NCBI RefSeq assembly: GCF_032271945.1
Contig: NZ_CP130319.1
Location: 3,057,001-3,121,000 of the forward strand
Reading direction: 5' to 3'
DNA: 64,000 nt
Source: Paenibacillus sp. MBLB1832
Lineage (GTDB): Bacteria > Bacillota > Bacilli > Paenibacillales > NBRC-103111
Program-made: the position numbers and the translations under genes
Part shown: positions 1 to 8,401 of the stretch, piece by piece
Position numbering within the stretch: the first letter of the stretch is position 1
Layout of the letters: the number at the start of each line of letters is the position of its first letter
Notes under the pieces: generated by a model
The model's input: the letters and a program-made list of their open reading frames with translations, nothing else
Database searches by the model: none
What the model was told of the DNA's origin: nothing

Positions 1-785
1 AAATGAAGATGTACCTCAAGTATTTCCAACGACCGCTCTTTGACGAGCGTATCAACAATACGAAATGGGTCGTTATGCGATACCCGAACCCTTCTATGGC
101 GCAGCTGGCAGGTAAAAGCACGGAAGCGTTTGAAGATTTTTACTTTAATGTGTGCAACCTGGATTACAGCAAAATGGCGAAAGCGATGGAATCCCTTGTC
201 GATTTGATGAATCGGACGGATCGCGTAAGACTAGTAGCGAAGGACACCGACGTTAGCTTCTCCATCAAAGGGATTGGGGCTGTACCTTGCTCAGGCCTAC
301 GCAATTTGCCCGACGGCGAGGTGTACACTGCACCAGTGAAAGATTCCGTCAATGGTGTGATTAGCTACAATACACCGACGATCTATTCAGGCACTTCCTT
401 CGAGAATATCGTACTTACCTTCGAGAACGGCAAGATCATAAACGCAACTTCGAATGATACGAAGAAATTGAATGAAATCCTGAACACCGACGACGGCGCG
501 CGCTATATCGGCGAATTCGCCATCGGTGTGAACCCGTACATTAAACACCCAATGAAAGATATTTTGTTTGATGAGAAAATCGATGGCAGCATTCACTTTA
601 CACCTGGTCAGGCTTATGAAACCGCGGATAACACGAACCGTTCCTCTGTACACTGGGATATGGTCCTTATCCAACGTCCTGAGTATGGCGGCGGAGAAAT
701 TTACTTTGACGATGTACTCATTAGAAAAGATGGACGTTTCGTAATTCCAGAGCTGGAGAAACTAAATCCAGAAAATTTAATGTAG
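1..785 (+). CDS. M29 family aminopeptidase, C-terminal part (cut by window edge)
   Basis: The 260 residues visible look like the C-terminal two thirds of a thermophilic-type (M29, AmpS/PepS) metallo-aminopeptidase, which removes N-terminal residues from peptides in the cytoplasm. M29 enzymes usually have about 370-410 residues, so the first in-window ATG at position 3 is internal and the gene begins outside. Residues fitting the family's two-metal site are the Glu in '[10 protein letters not shown]', the Glu in 'YIGEFAIG', the His in 'GSIHFTPG' and the His and Asp in 'SSVHWDMV'. The gene ends in TAG four bases before the convergent transpeptidase gene, with no obvious hairpin between them. 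Family assignment is confident from these motifs; substrate preference cannot be read. Confidence 0.85.
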   Translation, partial: MKMYLKYFQRPLFDERINNTKWVVMRYPNPSMAQLAGKSTEAFEDFYFNVCNLDYSKMAKAMESLVDLMNRTDRVRLVAKDTDVSFSIKGIGAVPCSGLRNLPDGEVYTAPVKDSVNGVISYNTPTIYSGTSFENIVLTFENGKIINATSNDTKKLNEILNTDDGARYIGEFAIGVNPYIKHPMKDILFDEKIDGSIHFTPGQAYETADNTNRSSVHWDMVLIQRPEYGGGEIYFDDVLIRKDGRFVIPELEKLNPENLM

Positions 786-789
786 TTAA

Positions 790-2283
790 TTATCCGAGCC
801 AATGAAACACAACCCCTTCTGAGCTCTCCACATGCTTTGGCATGTTAGACGGAATAAGGCTGGGCGCTTGGTTCATCACATTAACAATTGTTGAATGAAT
901 TAGTGTCGAGGATGACGTGGAGAGAATGCGAACCTCCGCTCCTTTGGGAACGAAGGGAAATAGGCTCTCCATATCGGCATTCGTTAGTCGAATGCAGCCG
1001 AAGGATTTATCATTGCCGATAGAGCTCTCGTCATACGTGCCGTGCAAAGCGATTGCGCCTAACCCTAAACCTGCGGTTCCATAACTTTGCGTTGTTTTGC
1101 CCATGGGCTGCAGAACACGATCTACGACGCGATAATCGCCTTCAGGCGTGCTTCCGCCGGCACCGAGACCGATTGGTTTCTGCCAGAGCAGCAGATTACC
1201 GCTGACAAGTTTCACTTCGTGCTCCGCTTTATTCACTACTATATGAACGGGGGCGTAGCTGATTTCCGTCATTTCCGCTATATTCGGATAGAACATATGG
1301 GCCATATCACCAGCTGCGGGATTATAGATCCAGCCTCCATACCCGTCATAATCGGCGACTACCTGATTTGAACCTGAAATTGCTTCAGTAGGAATAAAAC
1401 TCAAGTAATTGGCTGGGTAATCCCGCATTAACTCATCGATTTGCGCGGGTACATGCCCCATATCCTTTCGATACGTTTCCAAGGCGGTTCGAACTAAATT
1501 AGCACCAAACGCACTAAGCGGTTGGTGCTCTTTAAATTCCCCATTTAAGAAGCGAATATGGACACTTGCATCTGTTTCAGGGTGATACGTGGCCACAACG
1601 ATCGCTTGTTGAATCACGTCTTCATTGCTCAGCAACATTGTTTTTCCCTTATCTGCTGGGTCAGACGTCACAATTCCATAAATAATAATATTCGCTTTGG
1701 GCATGTCTTTCGCTAACGTCACTGCTTGTTTGTGAAGCGCTTGCTCGATCTCCGCATGAGGAGCATCAGGTGAAATATACAGCATGAATGGCTTGTCCAC
1801 CGTTTCATACGTAACTTCACTTCCCACTCCCCATACTTTCAAATGGGATACAAGTCGAGGAATCGACGGGCTCCCTGCGAACAGCAGCACCAAGACCACA
1901 TTGATAATCAGCAGGACAGCTAGCAGCATTTTCATAAAAGGCGGTAATAAGGGTTTCTTCCGCGTCGGGAACGCTTGCTCAAGACTCGCCACGTGCGAGG
2001 CATGACGCTGATCTAGATCGTGAATAGCACGATTCGCGGCAGAATAAAAAGGCGACGGGTACGTCTTAAGCACTTCGGCATAATGAAATCGCGCGCGTTG
2101 CCAATTCCCTTTGGTCTGAAACTTTTGTCCCAAATTGTAGTGTGCCTCGGGCGAATGCGCGTCTAAATAACGAATCACTTTCTCATGATAGAGCGGATCA
2201 GAATGACTTATGAACAAATTCTTGTGCAAATGGATGAGATGATCATCAAGTTGATTGCGAAAGCGTTGATTATGTCGGATCAT
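790..2283 (-). CDS. Membrane-anchored L,D-transpeptidase (YkuD domain) with TPR-like N-terminus
   Basis: A 497-residue protein probably making peptidoglycan cross-links by L,D-transpeptidation or acting as a carboxypeptidase at the cell surface. From the N-terminus: a cytoplasmic segment with a TPR-like helix pair (about residues 30-100, 'YNLGQKFQTKGNWQRARFHY'), one membrane span near 115-137, an extracellular linker of unknown fold, and a C-terminal YkuD domain near 345-460. The YkuD signature is clear: His in 'ALHGTYDESS' followed by 'SFGCIRLTN' with the catalytic Cys. Start ATG at 2283 follows GAGAGGAG. It is transcribed alone, towards the M29 gene. A pair of GATAC palindromes lies just upstream. 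The fusion of a TPR-like cytoplasmic part to an external transpeptidase is the less usual trait. Confidence 0.85.
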   Translation of the reverse strand: MIRHNQRFRNQLDDHLIHLHKNLFISHSDPLYHEKVIRYLDAHSPEAHYNLGQKFQTKGNWQRARFHYAEVLKTYPSPFYSAANRAIHDLDQRHASHVASLEQAFPTRKKPLLPPFMKMLLAVLLIINVVLVLLFAGSPSIPRLVSHLKVWGVGSEVTYETVDKPFMLYISPDAPHAEIEQALHKQAVTLAKDMPKANIIIYGIVTSDPADKGKTMLLSNEDVIQQAIVVATYHPETDASVHIRFLNGEFKEHQPLSAFGANLVRTALETYRKDMGHVPAQIDELMRDYPANYLSFIPTEAISGSNQVVADYDGYGGWIYNPAAGDMAHMFYPNIAEMTEISYAPVHIVVNKAEHEVKLVSGNLLLWQKPIGLGAGGSTPEGDYRVVDRVLQPMGKTTQSYGTAGLGLGAIALHGTYDESSIGNDKSFGCIRLTNADMESLFPFVPKGAEVRILSTSSSTLIHSTIVNVMNQAPSLIPSNMPKHVESSEGVVFHWLG

Positions 2284-2329
2284 TCGGCTCCTCTCCGTTC
2301 ATGAATTTGGCTTGTCCACACGCGATGCA

Positions 2330-2364
2330 TGATACAATAAGTATCTCTGATACATAATGTATCA
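2330..2364. promoter_or_regulatory. Two adjacent GATAC...GTATC palindromes upstream of the L,D-transpeptidase
   Basis: TGATACAATAAGTATC (2330-2345) is followed two bases later by TGATACATAATGTATCA (2348-2364). Four half-sites start at 2331, 2341, 2349 and 2359, each inverted relative to the next. The array lies about 50-80 bases upstream of the minus-strand start at 2283, where a promoter is expected, so it fits a dimeric repressor binding two sites. No regulator in the window is known to use this sequence; the operator role is inferred. Confidence 0.5.
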
Positions 2365-2374
2365 TGAAGGGTGT

Positions 2375-2429
2375 AGAAAAACAAGAAAAAGACGTTCGCC
2401 GTCCAGATATTCTGGCAGAAAAACGTCTT
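2375..2429 (-). terminator. Rho-independent terminator after qoxD
   Basis: On the minus strand AACGTCTT pairs with AAGACGTT, and an inner perfect hairpin CCAGATATTCTGG lies between the arms. The outer stem runs into a T-rich stretch. It lies just after the qoxD stop codon. Confidence 0.7.
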
Positions 2430-2448
2430 ATTTCCATGAAAGTGTATC

Positions 2449-2775
2449 TTAATGAACTACTGAATTATAAGTCATAATCCAGATAGAACCAGCAACAATG
2501 GTTAGAAGGATGATTAACCCAAAGATCAGCGCCATCATGTTCCAACGCGCATTCTCTCCTTCTTTGAGGTGCATGAAGAAGAAAAGCTGCACAACGAATT
2601 GCAGAACTGCCGTGACTAGAATGATGACGATGGTGCCTGTTTTTCCAAGCATGTGATTCATCACGGCGACTAGCGGAACAATCGTGAGAAGGATCGATAA
2701 GGCGAAGCCGATGATATACGATTTCAGTGAACCATGCGATTCATGATTGTGCGAATTTGTATGCGATTGACTCAC
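2449..2775 (-). CDS. qoxD: Cytochrome aa3-type quinol oxidase subunit IV
   Basis: A 108-residue protein with three predicted membrane segments (about 18-38, 45-66 and 78-100), typical of the small subunit IV (cytochrome o ubiquinol oxidase IV / QoxD family), which helps assemble or stabilise the oxidase. It starts at GTG directly after the qoxC stop codon (TAG then GTG), so translation is probably coupled. The N-terminus 'MSQSHTNSHNHESHGS' carries four His residues. It is the last gene of the qoxABCD operon and is followed by a terminator. Confidence 0.85.
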   Translation of the reverse strand: MSQSHTNSHNHESHGSLKSYIIGFALSILLTIVPLVAVMNHMLGKTGTIVIILVTAVLQFVVQLFFFMHLKEGENARWNMMALIFGLIILLTIVAGSIWIMTYNSVVH

Positions 2776-3396
2776 CTACATCACCCCCATGAGATAAACA
2801 ACTGAGAAAACAAAGATCCAAACCACATCAAGGAAATGCCAATAGAGGGAAATAACCGCAACTTTACGCTTCGTCACCGTCGTGATTCCGCGGCGTCTTA
2901 ATTGGATAACTAATCCGATCATCCAGATTAATCCAACCGATACGTGCAATCCGTGCGTCCCTACCAAGGTAAAGAAAGCAGATAGGAATGCACTTGTGCT
3001 AATGCTCGCCCCTTCATGATTAACCATGTGAATGAATTCATTGAGCTCAAGACCAACGAAGGATGCCCCTAGAAGAACCGTTATGATTAACCAGCCAATC
3101 AATTGCTTCATATTGCCTTTATGCATGCCGAGCACGGCCAAACCGCTAGTAAAGGAGCTTGTAAGCAAGATGAACGTCTCTGCAATGATTCCGGGCATTT
3201 TGAAAAGTTCTTCGGCTGTCGGACCTCCGTTCGTATTCTGATGAAGAACCACATACGTCGCAAACAAAGATCCGAACAAGATACAGTCTGTGATCAAAAA
3301 TATCCAAAATCCGAACGTCTTCAACGACTCATGTTCATGTTCGTGATCATGATCGTGTCCATGATGATGTCCAGCTTGTGAAATCGCGTGTGCCAT
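2776..3396 (-). CDS. qoxC: Cytochrome aa3-type quinol oxidase subunit III
   Basis: Subunit III of the heme-copper oxidase, about 206 residues with five membrane helices, matching QoxC/CyoC. I start it at ATG 3394-3396, overlapping the last base of the qoxB stop (TAATG). The open frame continues 58 codons further upstream only inside qoxB and shows no family likeness there. The N-terminus 'MAHAISQAGHHHGHDHDHEH' is unusually His-rich. Family hallmarks are 'TFILLTSSFTSGLA', 'GTHGLHVSVGLIWM' and 'YWHFLDVVWIFVF'. The subunit has no metal redox centre in this family and is thought to stabilise subunit I. Confidence 0.9.
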   Translation of the reverse strand: MAHAISQAGHHHGHDHDHEHEHESLKTFGFWIFLITDCILFGSLFATYVVLHQNTNGGPTAEELFKMPGIIAETFILLTSSFTSGLAVLGMHKGNMKQLIGWLIITVLLGASFVGLELNEFIHMVNHEGASISTSAFLSAFFTLVGTHGLHVSVGLIWMIGLVIQLRRRGITTVTKRKVAVISLYWHFLDVVWIFVFSVVYLMGVM

Positions 3397-5366
3397 TAGA
3401 CCTTCACTCCTCTCCATGCGTCTTCCGTCGCTTTGACTTCCTCTGCTGGAATATAATAATCTGTATCGTAACTGAAGGAACGAGCCAACATACAAATGGC
3501 AACACCGATTAAAGCTGGAATCGTCAGCCACATCCAACCCCACACAAAACCGAATCCAGCGAAGAACCACATTGCTGACATAATAAATGGAATCCCTGAA
3601 TTTTTAGGCATATGAATCGGTTCATACGTCGTAGGAACAGGTTGTTTTTTTACCGTACCTTGCTTCTCTTCCCACACAACATCAGCCACTTCGGCTTTCG
3701 GCAGCACGGCAAAGTTATAGATCGGCGCTGGTGAAGGAATCGACCATTCCAATGTACGACCATCCCACGGATCGCTACCAACTTTGTGCTCCTTAAAGAA
3801 CTTGATGGAGTGTGCGATTTGCCACACTTGGAAGAGGAAAGCTAACCCCATCAAGAAACCGCCGACGGTAGATACGATGTTTAGCGGTCCCCAGCCCATA
3901 TCCCAACTATAGGTATACGTACGACGCGTCATCCCATCTAGACCAAGGAAATATTGCGGCATGAAACAAACATAGAAGCCAATGTTCCACAACCAGAATG
4001 CCCATTTCCCTAAATGCTCATTGAGTCTAAAGCCGAACATCTTCGGCCACCAGTAATACAGTCCCGCAAAGTAACCGAAAGCGACCCCGCCGATTAATAC
4101 CTGATGGAAATGTGCAATTAGGAAATAGCTGTTATGAAATTGAAAATCTGCTGGAGCAACGGAGAGCAGCACGCCAGTCATCCCACCGACAATAAAGCAA
4201 GGAATGAACGCGATGGTCCATAACATCGGTGTCGTAAACTGGATTTTACCCCTGAACATTGTGAATAACCAGTTAAATACCTTGACGCCTGTCGGTATGG
4301 CAATGAGCATTGTACTTATCGCGAAGAACGCATTCACATCAGCACCTGAACCCATCGTGAAGAAATGATGAGCCCATGTAAAGAAGGAAAATAAGCTAAT
4401 AATCAACATGGCAAACACCATCGATTTGTACCCGAATAGTCTCTTTTTCGCGAAGGTTGCTACGACTTCAGAGAAAATACCGAAGGCTGGAAGAACAACG
4501 ATATAAACCTCTGGGTGGCCCCACATCCAGATTAAATTGATATACATCATCGGGTTGCCGCCGCCGTCTAGGGTGAAGAAATGCGCGCCCAGGAAGCGAT
4601 CTAGAAATAGCAACGCCAATGTAACCGTCAAGATCGGGAATGCGAAAATAATAATGATGCAGCTCGAGAATACAGACCATGTGAACATAGGCATTTTCAT
4701 CAAATTCATTCCAGGTGTACGCATCTTCAAAATGGTCACAATAAAGTTAATCCCCGTCGCTAAACTCCCGATCCCTGAAATTTGAATCCCCCAAATATAG
4801 AAATCCTCGCCTACGCCTGGGCTATGCGACATTTCAGATAACGGAGGATAGCTTAACCAACCCGCATCTGGTGAGCCGCCAATGATGAAGGAGACGTTGA
4901 ATAGCATCGCTCCCCAGAAGAACATCCAGAAACTAAGCGAATTTAAGAACGGATACGCTACGTCTCTTGCTCCGATTTGGAGTGGCACAACAATGTTAAA
5001 CAATCCGAACATTAATGGCATCGCCATAAACAATATCATGATAACGCCGTGCGTGGTGAAAATTTGATTATAATGTTCAGGCTGCAAGAACTCGCTATTG
5101 GGCATAGCAAGCTGTACTCGCATCAGCAGCGCATCAACGCCGCCGCGGAACAGCATGAGAATCGAACAGATGATATACATAATACCGATTCGTTTATGAT
5201 CAACACTGGTTAGCCATTCGCGCCATAGCCATCCCCATTTCTTGAAGAAGGTTAGAACGAATACAATCGCTACCAGTGTGAGACCAATACTAACTTGGGC
5301 CCCAAGAATCATCGGATCGCCTGTAACGAAAAAATCGGATGCGAAATCTTTTATTTTATCGAACAT
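3396..5366 (-). CDS. qoxB: Cytochrome aa3-type quinol oxidase subunit I (catalytic)
   Basis: The 656-residue catalytic subunit of a heme-copper oxidase, which reduces O2 to water at a heme a3-CuB centre and pumps protons. Ligand motifs are visible: 'TTHGVIMILF' (low-spin heme His), 'WGHPEVYIVVLPAFG' (CuB His and the cross-linked Tyr), 'TWAHHFFTMG' (CuB His pair) and 'LIAHFHQVLIGG' (heme ligands). About 14-15 membrane helices are expected, as in QoxB/CyoB. Start ATG at 5366 follows AAGGGAG. It sits second in qoxA-B-C-D. The subunit II partner lacks CuA ligands, so quinol rather than cytochrome c is the likely donor. Confidence 0.95.
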   Translation of the reverse strand: MFDKIKDFASDFFVTGDPMILGAQVSIGLTLVAIVFVLTFFKKWGWLWREWLTSVDHKRIGIMYIICSILMLFRGGVDALLMRVQLAMPNSEFLQPEHYNQIFTTHGVIMILFMAMPLMFGLFNIVVPLQIGARDVAYPFLNSLSFWMFFWGAMLFNVSFIIGGSPDAGWLSYPPLSEMSHSPGVGEDFYIWGIQISGIGSLATGINFIVTILKMRTPGMNLMKMPMFTWSVFSSCIIIIFAFPILTVTLALLFLDRFLGAHFFTLDGGGNPMMYINLIWMWGHPEVYIVVLPAFGIFSEVVATFAKKRLFGYKSMVFAMLIISLFSFFTWAHHFFTMGSGADVNAFFAISTMLIAIPTGVKVFNWLFTMFRGKIQFTTPMLWTIAFIPCFIVGGMTGVLLSVAPADFQFHNSYFLIAHFHQVLIGGVAFGYFAGLYYWWPKMFGFRLNEHLGKWAFWLWNIGFYVCFMPQYFLGLDGMTRRTYTYSWDMGWGPLNIVSTVGGFLMGLAFLFQVWQIAHSIKFFKEHKVGSDPWDGRTLEWSIPSPAPIYNFAVLPKAEVADVVWEEKQGTVKKQPVPTTYEPIHMPKNSGIPFIMSAMWFFAGFGFVWGWMWLTIPALIGVAICMLARSFSYDTDYYIPAEEVKATEDAWRGVKV

Positions 5367-5406
5367 GAGATGATCTCCCTTTCGTGAATCTTTGATCTGT
5401 TACTCG

Positions 5407-6384
5407 TTACTTTGCACCATGCATTTGACTATGGTCCATGTCACCGTGGTTCATACCGCTTTGATTCATCGAGGTCTCTTTCTTATCAGTTTCATTGGAG
5501 TGACTTGCAGCATGCCCGCTATGAACAGATTGACCTTTCGTGTATTTGGTTACAATTTGCTCGAACAGGCCGTCAGGGATGGAAGAGAAATACCTCACGC
5601 CTGATTTACCAGGCAAAGCTAATTCATCATAGCCTTCTTTTGTCAATTTGGTAGGAACCTTTTTCGTTGTGGCAATGAAAGCATCGAAATCCTCACGTGA
5701 CGTTGCATTCACATCGAAGGTCATGTCAGCAAAATGTTCGCCGCTGAAGTTCGCACCCGTTCCGAAGTAATGACCGATTTCATCTGCTTGCAAATACAAG
5801 GTCATCGCCATGCCAGACATCGTATATATTTGCCCGCCTAGCTGCGGAATCCAGAACGAATTCATTGGCGCATCCGATGTTAATTCGAATTTAATTGGCG
5901 TATCCTCGGGAATTTGCAAATAGTTAACAGTCGCAATCCCTTGCTTTGGATACGTAAATAACCATTTCCAATCCAGCGAAGTGACTTGAACCGTTATGGG
6001 CTCTTTATCAGACTTTAAAGGTTTGGCAGGATCCGTCGCATACGTGTATTTCACAGTGATGATACCGATCGCGCCAATGATTATAATCGGTATGGCCCAC
6101 CAAATCGTTTCTAATTTTGTACTATGGGACCAATTCGGTTCGTAAGAAGCTTTATTTCCCTTTTTATCGCGATATCGCCATACGATCCAAGCCGTTAAAA
6201 TGAGAACAGGCACGAGGATAATCGCACACAACACAGTGGTAATGACGATTAGATCTCTCAGTTCGACACCCACCGGTCCTTTTGGATCAAAAACCATAGC
6301 TTGATGACTGCATCCTGACAATACAGCGATGATGGCGACCATCATGAAGATCAACGATGCTTGTTTAAGCTTTCTCTTCTTCAT
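5407..6384 (-). CDS. qoxA: Cytochrome aa3-type quinol oxidase subunit II, lipoprotein
   Basis: Subunit II of the quinol oxidase. I start at ATG 6382-6384, which has AGGGGAGGT seven bases upstream and gives a lipoprotein signal (MKKRKLK, hydrophobic core, lipobox 'LSGC'). An in-frame ATG 14 codons earlier gives a charged extension with no ribosome site. Two membrane helices follow (about 45-75 and 95-120), then a cupredoxin domain (about 130-245). The region that holds CuA in cytochrome c oxidases reads 'TGANFSGEHFADMTFD' without the two cysteines, as in quinol oxidases. The C-terminal tail (about the last 40 residues) is rich in His and Met, ending 'MNHGDMDHSQMHGAK', which suggests copper binding. 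First gene of qoxABCD. Confidence 0.92.
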   Translation of the reverse strand: MKKRKLKQASLIFMMVAIIAVLSGCSHQAMVFDPKGPVGVELRDLIVITTVLCAIILVPVLILTAWIVWRYRDKKGNKASYEPNWSHSTKLETIWWAIPIIIIGAIGIITVKYTYATDPAKPLKSDKEPITVQVTSLDWKWLFTYPKQGIATVNYLQIPEDTPIKFELTSDAPMNSFWIPQLGGQIYTMSGMAMTLYLQADEIGHYFGTGANFSGEHFADMTFDVNATSREDFDAFIATTKKVPTKLTKEGYDELALPGKSGVRYFSSIPDGLFEQIVTKYTKGQSVHSGHAASHSNETDKKETSMNQSGMNHGDMDHSQMHGAK

Positions 6385-6549
6385 CTTGTTTACCTCCCCT
6401 TCGACGTCACTAACTACTATCAACATATCATCTTACTTATAAAAGTTCATCATCGGCAAACAGAACTTAACAAATACGTCAACGGTTCGACGTTGTACTG
6501 TAAAACAAATGTCACAGAACGTTTGTTGACTCTACCGTAAAAATATGAA

Positions 6550-6588
6550 CAGCAAAAAGCCTTCTAAGTATTATCACTTAAAAGGCTT
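6550..6588 (-). terminator. Rho-independent terminator between the 6.6 kb membrane-protein gene and qoxA
   Basis: On the minus strand AAGCCTTTTAAGT pairs with ACTTAGAAGGCTT (one G-T pair) around a short loop, followed by TTTTTGCTGTT. It ends the upstream small gene, so qoxA (starting at 6384) needs its own promoter in 6385-6545. Confidence 0.75.
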
Positions 6589-6616
6589 GATTAGCGTTCC
6601 CATCGAATGCTTGATT

Positions 6617-6883
6617 TTATTCAATTTTGGAAGCATTACGTGAATGCACCAAGTGAATTGCTGTCCGAATCACATAAATGAAGACACTGCCCACCATGAA
6701 ACCAATACCAACCATTAGTGAAGTATTACGATCACTGAAACTTTCTATACTTGCTAAGCTAAGTACTAAACCAATAGCAAGCAACGCCCAAGCAGAAAAT
6801 GTCATTAATTTCACCAAAGGCATGACATCACGTTCAACGTGCTCAATCGGATTTACGGACACAGCTTTATTCGCCATCTTCAT
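6617..6883 (-). CDS. Small membrane protein of unknown function
   Basis: An 88-residue protein with two predicted membrane helices (about 28-46 and 57-77) and short charged ends. I do not recognise the family. The start is ambiguous: GTG 6886, ATG 6883 and ATG 6877 are in frame. AGGAG lies five bases before ATG 6883 and only two before the GTG, so ATG 6883 is preferred. It sits upstream of the quinol oxidase operon on the same strand but is separated from it by a terminator, so co-transcription is unlikely. Confidence 0.65.
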   Translation of the reverse strand: MKMANKAVSVNPIEHVERDVMPLVKLMTFSAWALLAIGLVLSLASIESFSDRNTSLMVGIGFMVGSVFIYVIRTAIHLVHSRNASKIE

Positions 6884-7024
6884 CACGACTCCTGACTACT
6901 CTGTTAATTGTATGCTCCTAGTATACCACAATTCTTCGTATTTGTTCATATTTTATTCACATGATGATCAAATTTTGGACAAATCTACAGTGGTGATTAA
7001 TGGTCTCAATAAATATATTGATAT

Positions 7025-7050
7025 TTTAATCAAAATATGATATGATTAAA
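7025..7050. promoter_or_regulatory. Inverted repeat upstream of the metallo-hydrolase gene
   Basis: TTTAATCA at 7025-7032 is repeated inverted as TGATTAAA at 7043-7050 with a 10-base spacer; a second, overlapping palindrome ATATTTTAATCAAAATAT covers 7021-7038. The site lies 80-105 bases before the start at 7132, in a very AT-rich promoter region. It could be a dimeric regulator site, but AT-rich sequence produces such repeats by chance. Confidence 0.3.
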
Positions 7051-7131
7051 TATTTATTTGACACTCGCGCAGGCGATTGCTATGATAGTCCTATTCCATT
7101 TCATCTATCATTCCTATTTGGAGGGCTAAAC

Positions 7132-7902
7132 ATGCAGATTTCAAAAGGACTTTATTCACTCGAACTCGCTGTACCTGTCTTCGGACGCGTCAATGTTATT
7201 CATCCAGCCGTCATCATCGATGAGCAAGGTTCATTGTTAATTGATACCGGATATCCAGGGAATTTACAACTGATCCAGAGTGCTTTTGAAACGAATGATA
7301 TTACACTATCCAGCTTAGACAGTATCATCCTTACACATCAAGATATCGATCATATCGGGAGCCTATCCGCTCTCTTAGAAACTGCCACAGAGGCGATCGA
7401 AGTTTTCGCTTCTGAATTAGAGAAGCCGTATATTGAAGGCGTTAAGCCACTGATTAAAGTTACGCCCACATCCATCGAACGCGCAGTAGCGAACCTACCA
7501 GCAGATACATCTCCTGAAGCGCGCGCTGCCTTTAAGCATCGCCTTGAGAATCCGCCGAAGGGGCCTGTTAACACGATACTGTCCGATGGACAAGTGATCG
7601 ACCGCTGTGGCGGCATTACCGTCATTTTTACCCCTGGACATACACCAGGACACCTAAGTCTCTACCATGCAAGCAGTAAAACTTTGCTGGCTGGGGATGC
7701 AATGGTCGTTGCAGATGGCCTACTGCAAGGCCCGATTCCAGCTTATTGCTCCGATTATCCGTTAGCCCTTCAATCTTTAAAAAAATTCACAGAATTTGAT
7801 ATACAACAGGTTCTCTGTTATCACGGCGGATTAGTAATGGATAACGTGAATGAACGCATCGCCGAATTAGCGCAAGCCGCAGATGCGGCACCAACTGAAT
7901 AA
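7132..7902 (+). CDS. Metallo-beta-lactamase-fold hydrolase
   Basis: A 256-residue protein of the MBL-fold hydrolase superfamily, probably cytoplasmic. The start is ATG 7132, nine bases after GGAGG; the open frame extends 30 codons upstream without a ribosome site. The metal motif is 'THQDIDHIG', an HxDxDH variant of the usual HxHxDH in which the second ligand is Asp. The downstream motifs 'TPGHTPGHLSLY', 'LLAGDAMV' and 'CYHGG' complete the binuclear site. The domain also occurs in glyoxalase II, lactonases and sulfur dioxygenases, so the substrate cannot be named. It is a single gene with its own promoter region and a strong terminator. Confidence 0.85.
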   Translation: MQISKGLYSLELAVPVFGRVNVIHPAVIIDEQGSLLIDTGYPGNLQLIQSAFETNDITLSSLDSIILTHQDIDHIGSLSALLETATEAIEVFASELEKPYIEGVKPLIKVTPTSIERAVANLPADTSPEARAAFKHRLENPPKGPVNTILSDGQVIDRCGGITVIFTPGHTPGHLSLYHASSKTLLAGDAMVVADGLLQGPIPAYCSDYPLALQSLKKFTEFDIQQVLCYHGGLVMDNVNERIAELAQAADAAPTE

Positions 7903-7924
7903 TCGTTCGCATACTCATGACGAC

Positions 7925-7970
7925 AATAGGGCTGGACCTCCTTGTAAACTAAGGAAGACCAGCCCTATTT
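7925..7970. terminator. Bidirectional terminator between convergent genes
   Basis: AATAGGGCTGG pairs perfectly with CCAGCCCTATT, with an inner CTCCTTG/CTAAGGAAG loop. T-rich flanks occur on both sides. It separates the MBL-fold gene from the DUF4870-like gene. Confidence 0.8.
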
Positions 7971-7984
7971 ACCTCTATGTACGA

Positions 7985-8290
7985 CTACAGAAGCGTGTAA
8001 CTGCCGATAACAGGCAGCGGTTTGACTTGACCTTGCGCGGCAGCGACGATACCCAGGATGGCTAAGACCACTACAGCCAAGTTCGCGAAAGGCAGCAGCA
8101 GCCAACCGATAAAAGGCAGAATACCGAGCACGACATTGGCCGCAACCGCAGCTAAAAATAGGGTCAGCCCTTGGTTAGCATGATACCACGCAAATTTAGA
8201 ATCCTTTGCCGCGATCAACGGAACGAAAAACAAAATATAAGCCAGAATCGCCATTCCCTTATTGTTTTGAATATCTGTCGAATCGTACAT
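7985..8290 (-). CDS. DUF4870-like small membrane protein
   Basis: A 101-residue protein with the DUF4870 pattern: a short N-terminal segment 'NNKGMAILAYILFFVPLI', a charged bend 'FAWYHANQGL', then two hydrophobic helices rich in small residues. Function unknown; related proteins are small integral membrane proteins. The start is ATG 8290, with AAGAGGTG eight bases upstream. An ATG 28 codons earlier lacks a ribosome site. It is transcribed alone, towards the bidirectional terminator. Confidence 0.75.
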   Translation of the reverse strand: MYDSTDIQNNKGMAILAYILFFVPLIAAKDSKFAWYHANQGLTLFLAAVAANVVLGILPFIGWLLLPFANLAVVVLAILGIVAAAQGQVKPLPVIGSYTLL

Positions 8291-8401
8291 GGAGAGCACC
8301 TCTTTTCGCAGAGTTTTCTCTTCCAGTATATTCACGAACCCAGCGCTATTCGTCCTCGATAGATTAAAATGCAAAATATTTTGTCCACCGCGCCTTAGAC
8401 G

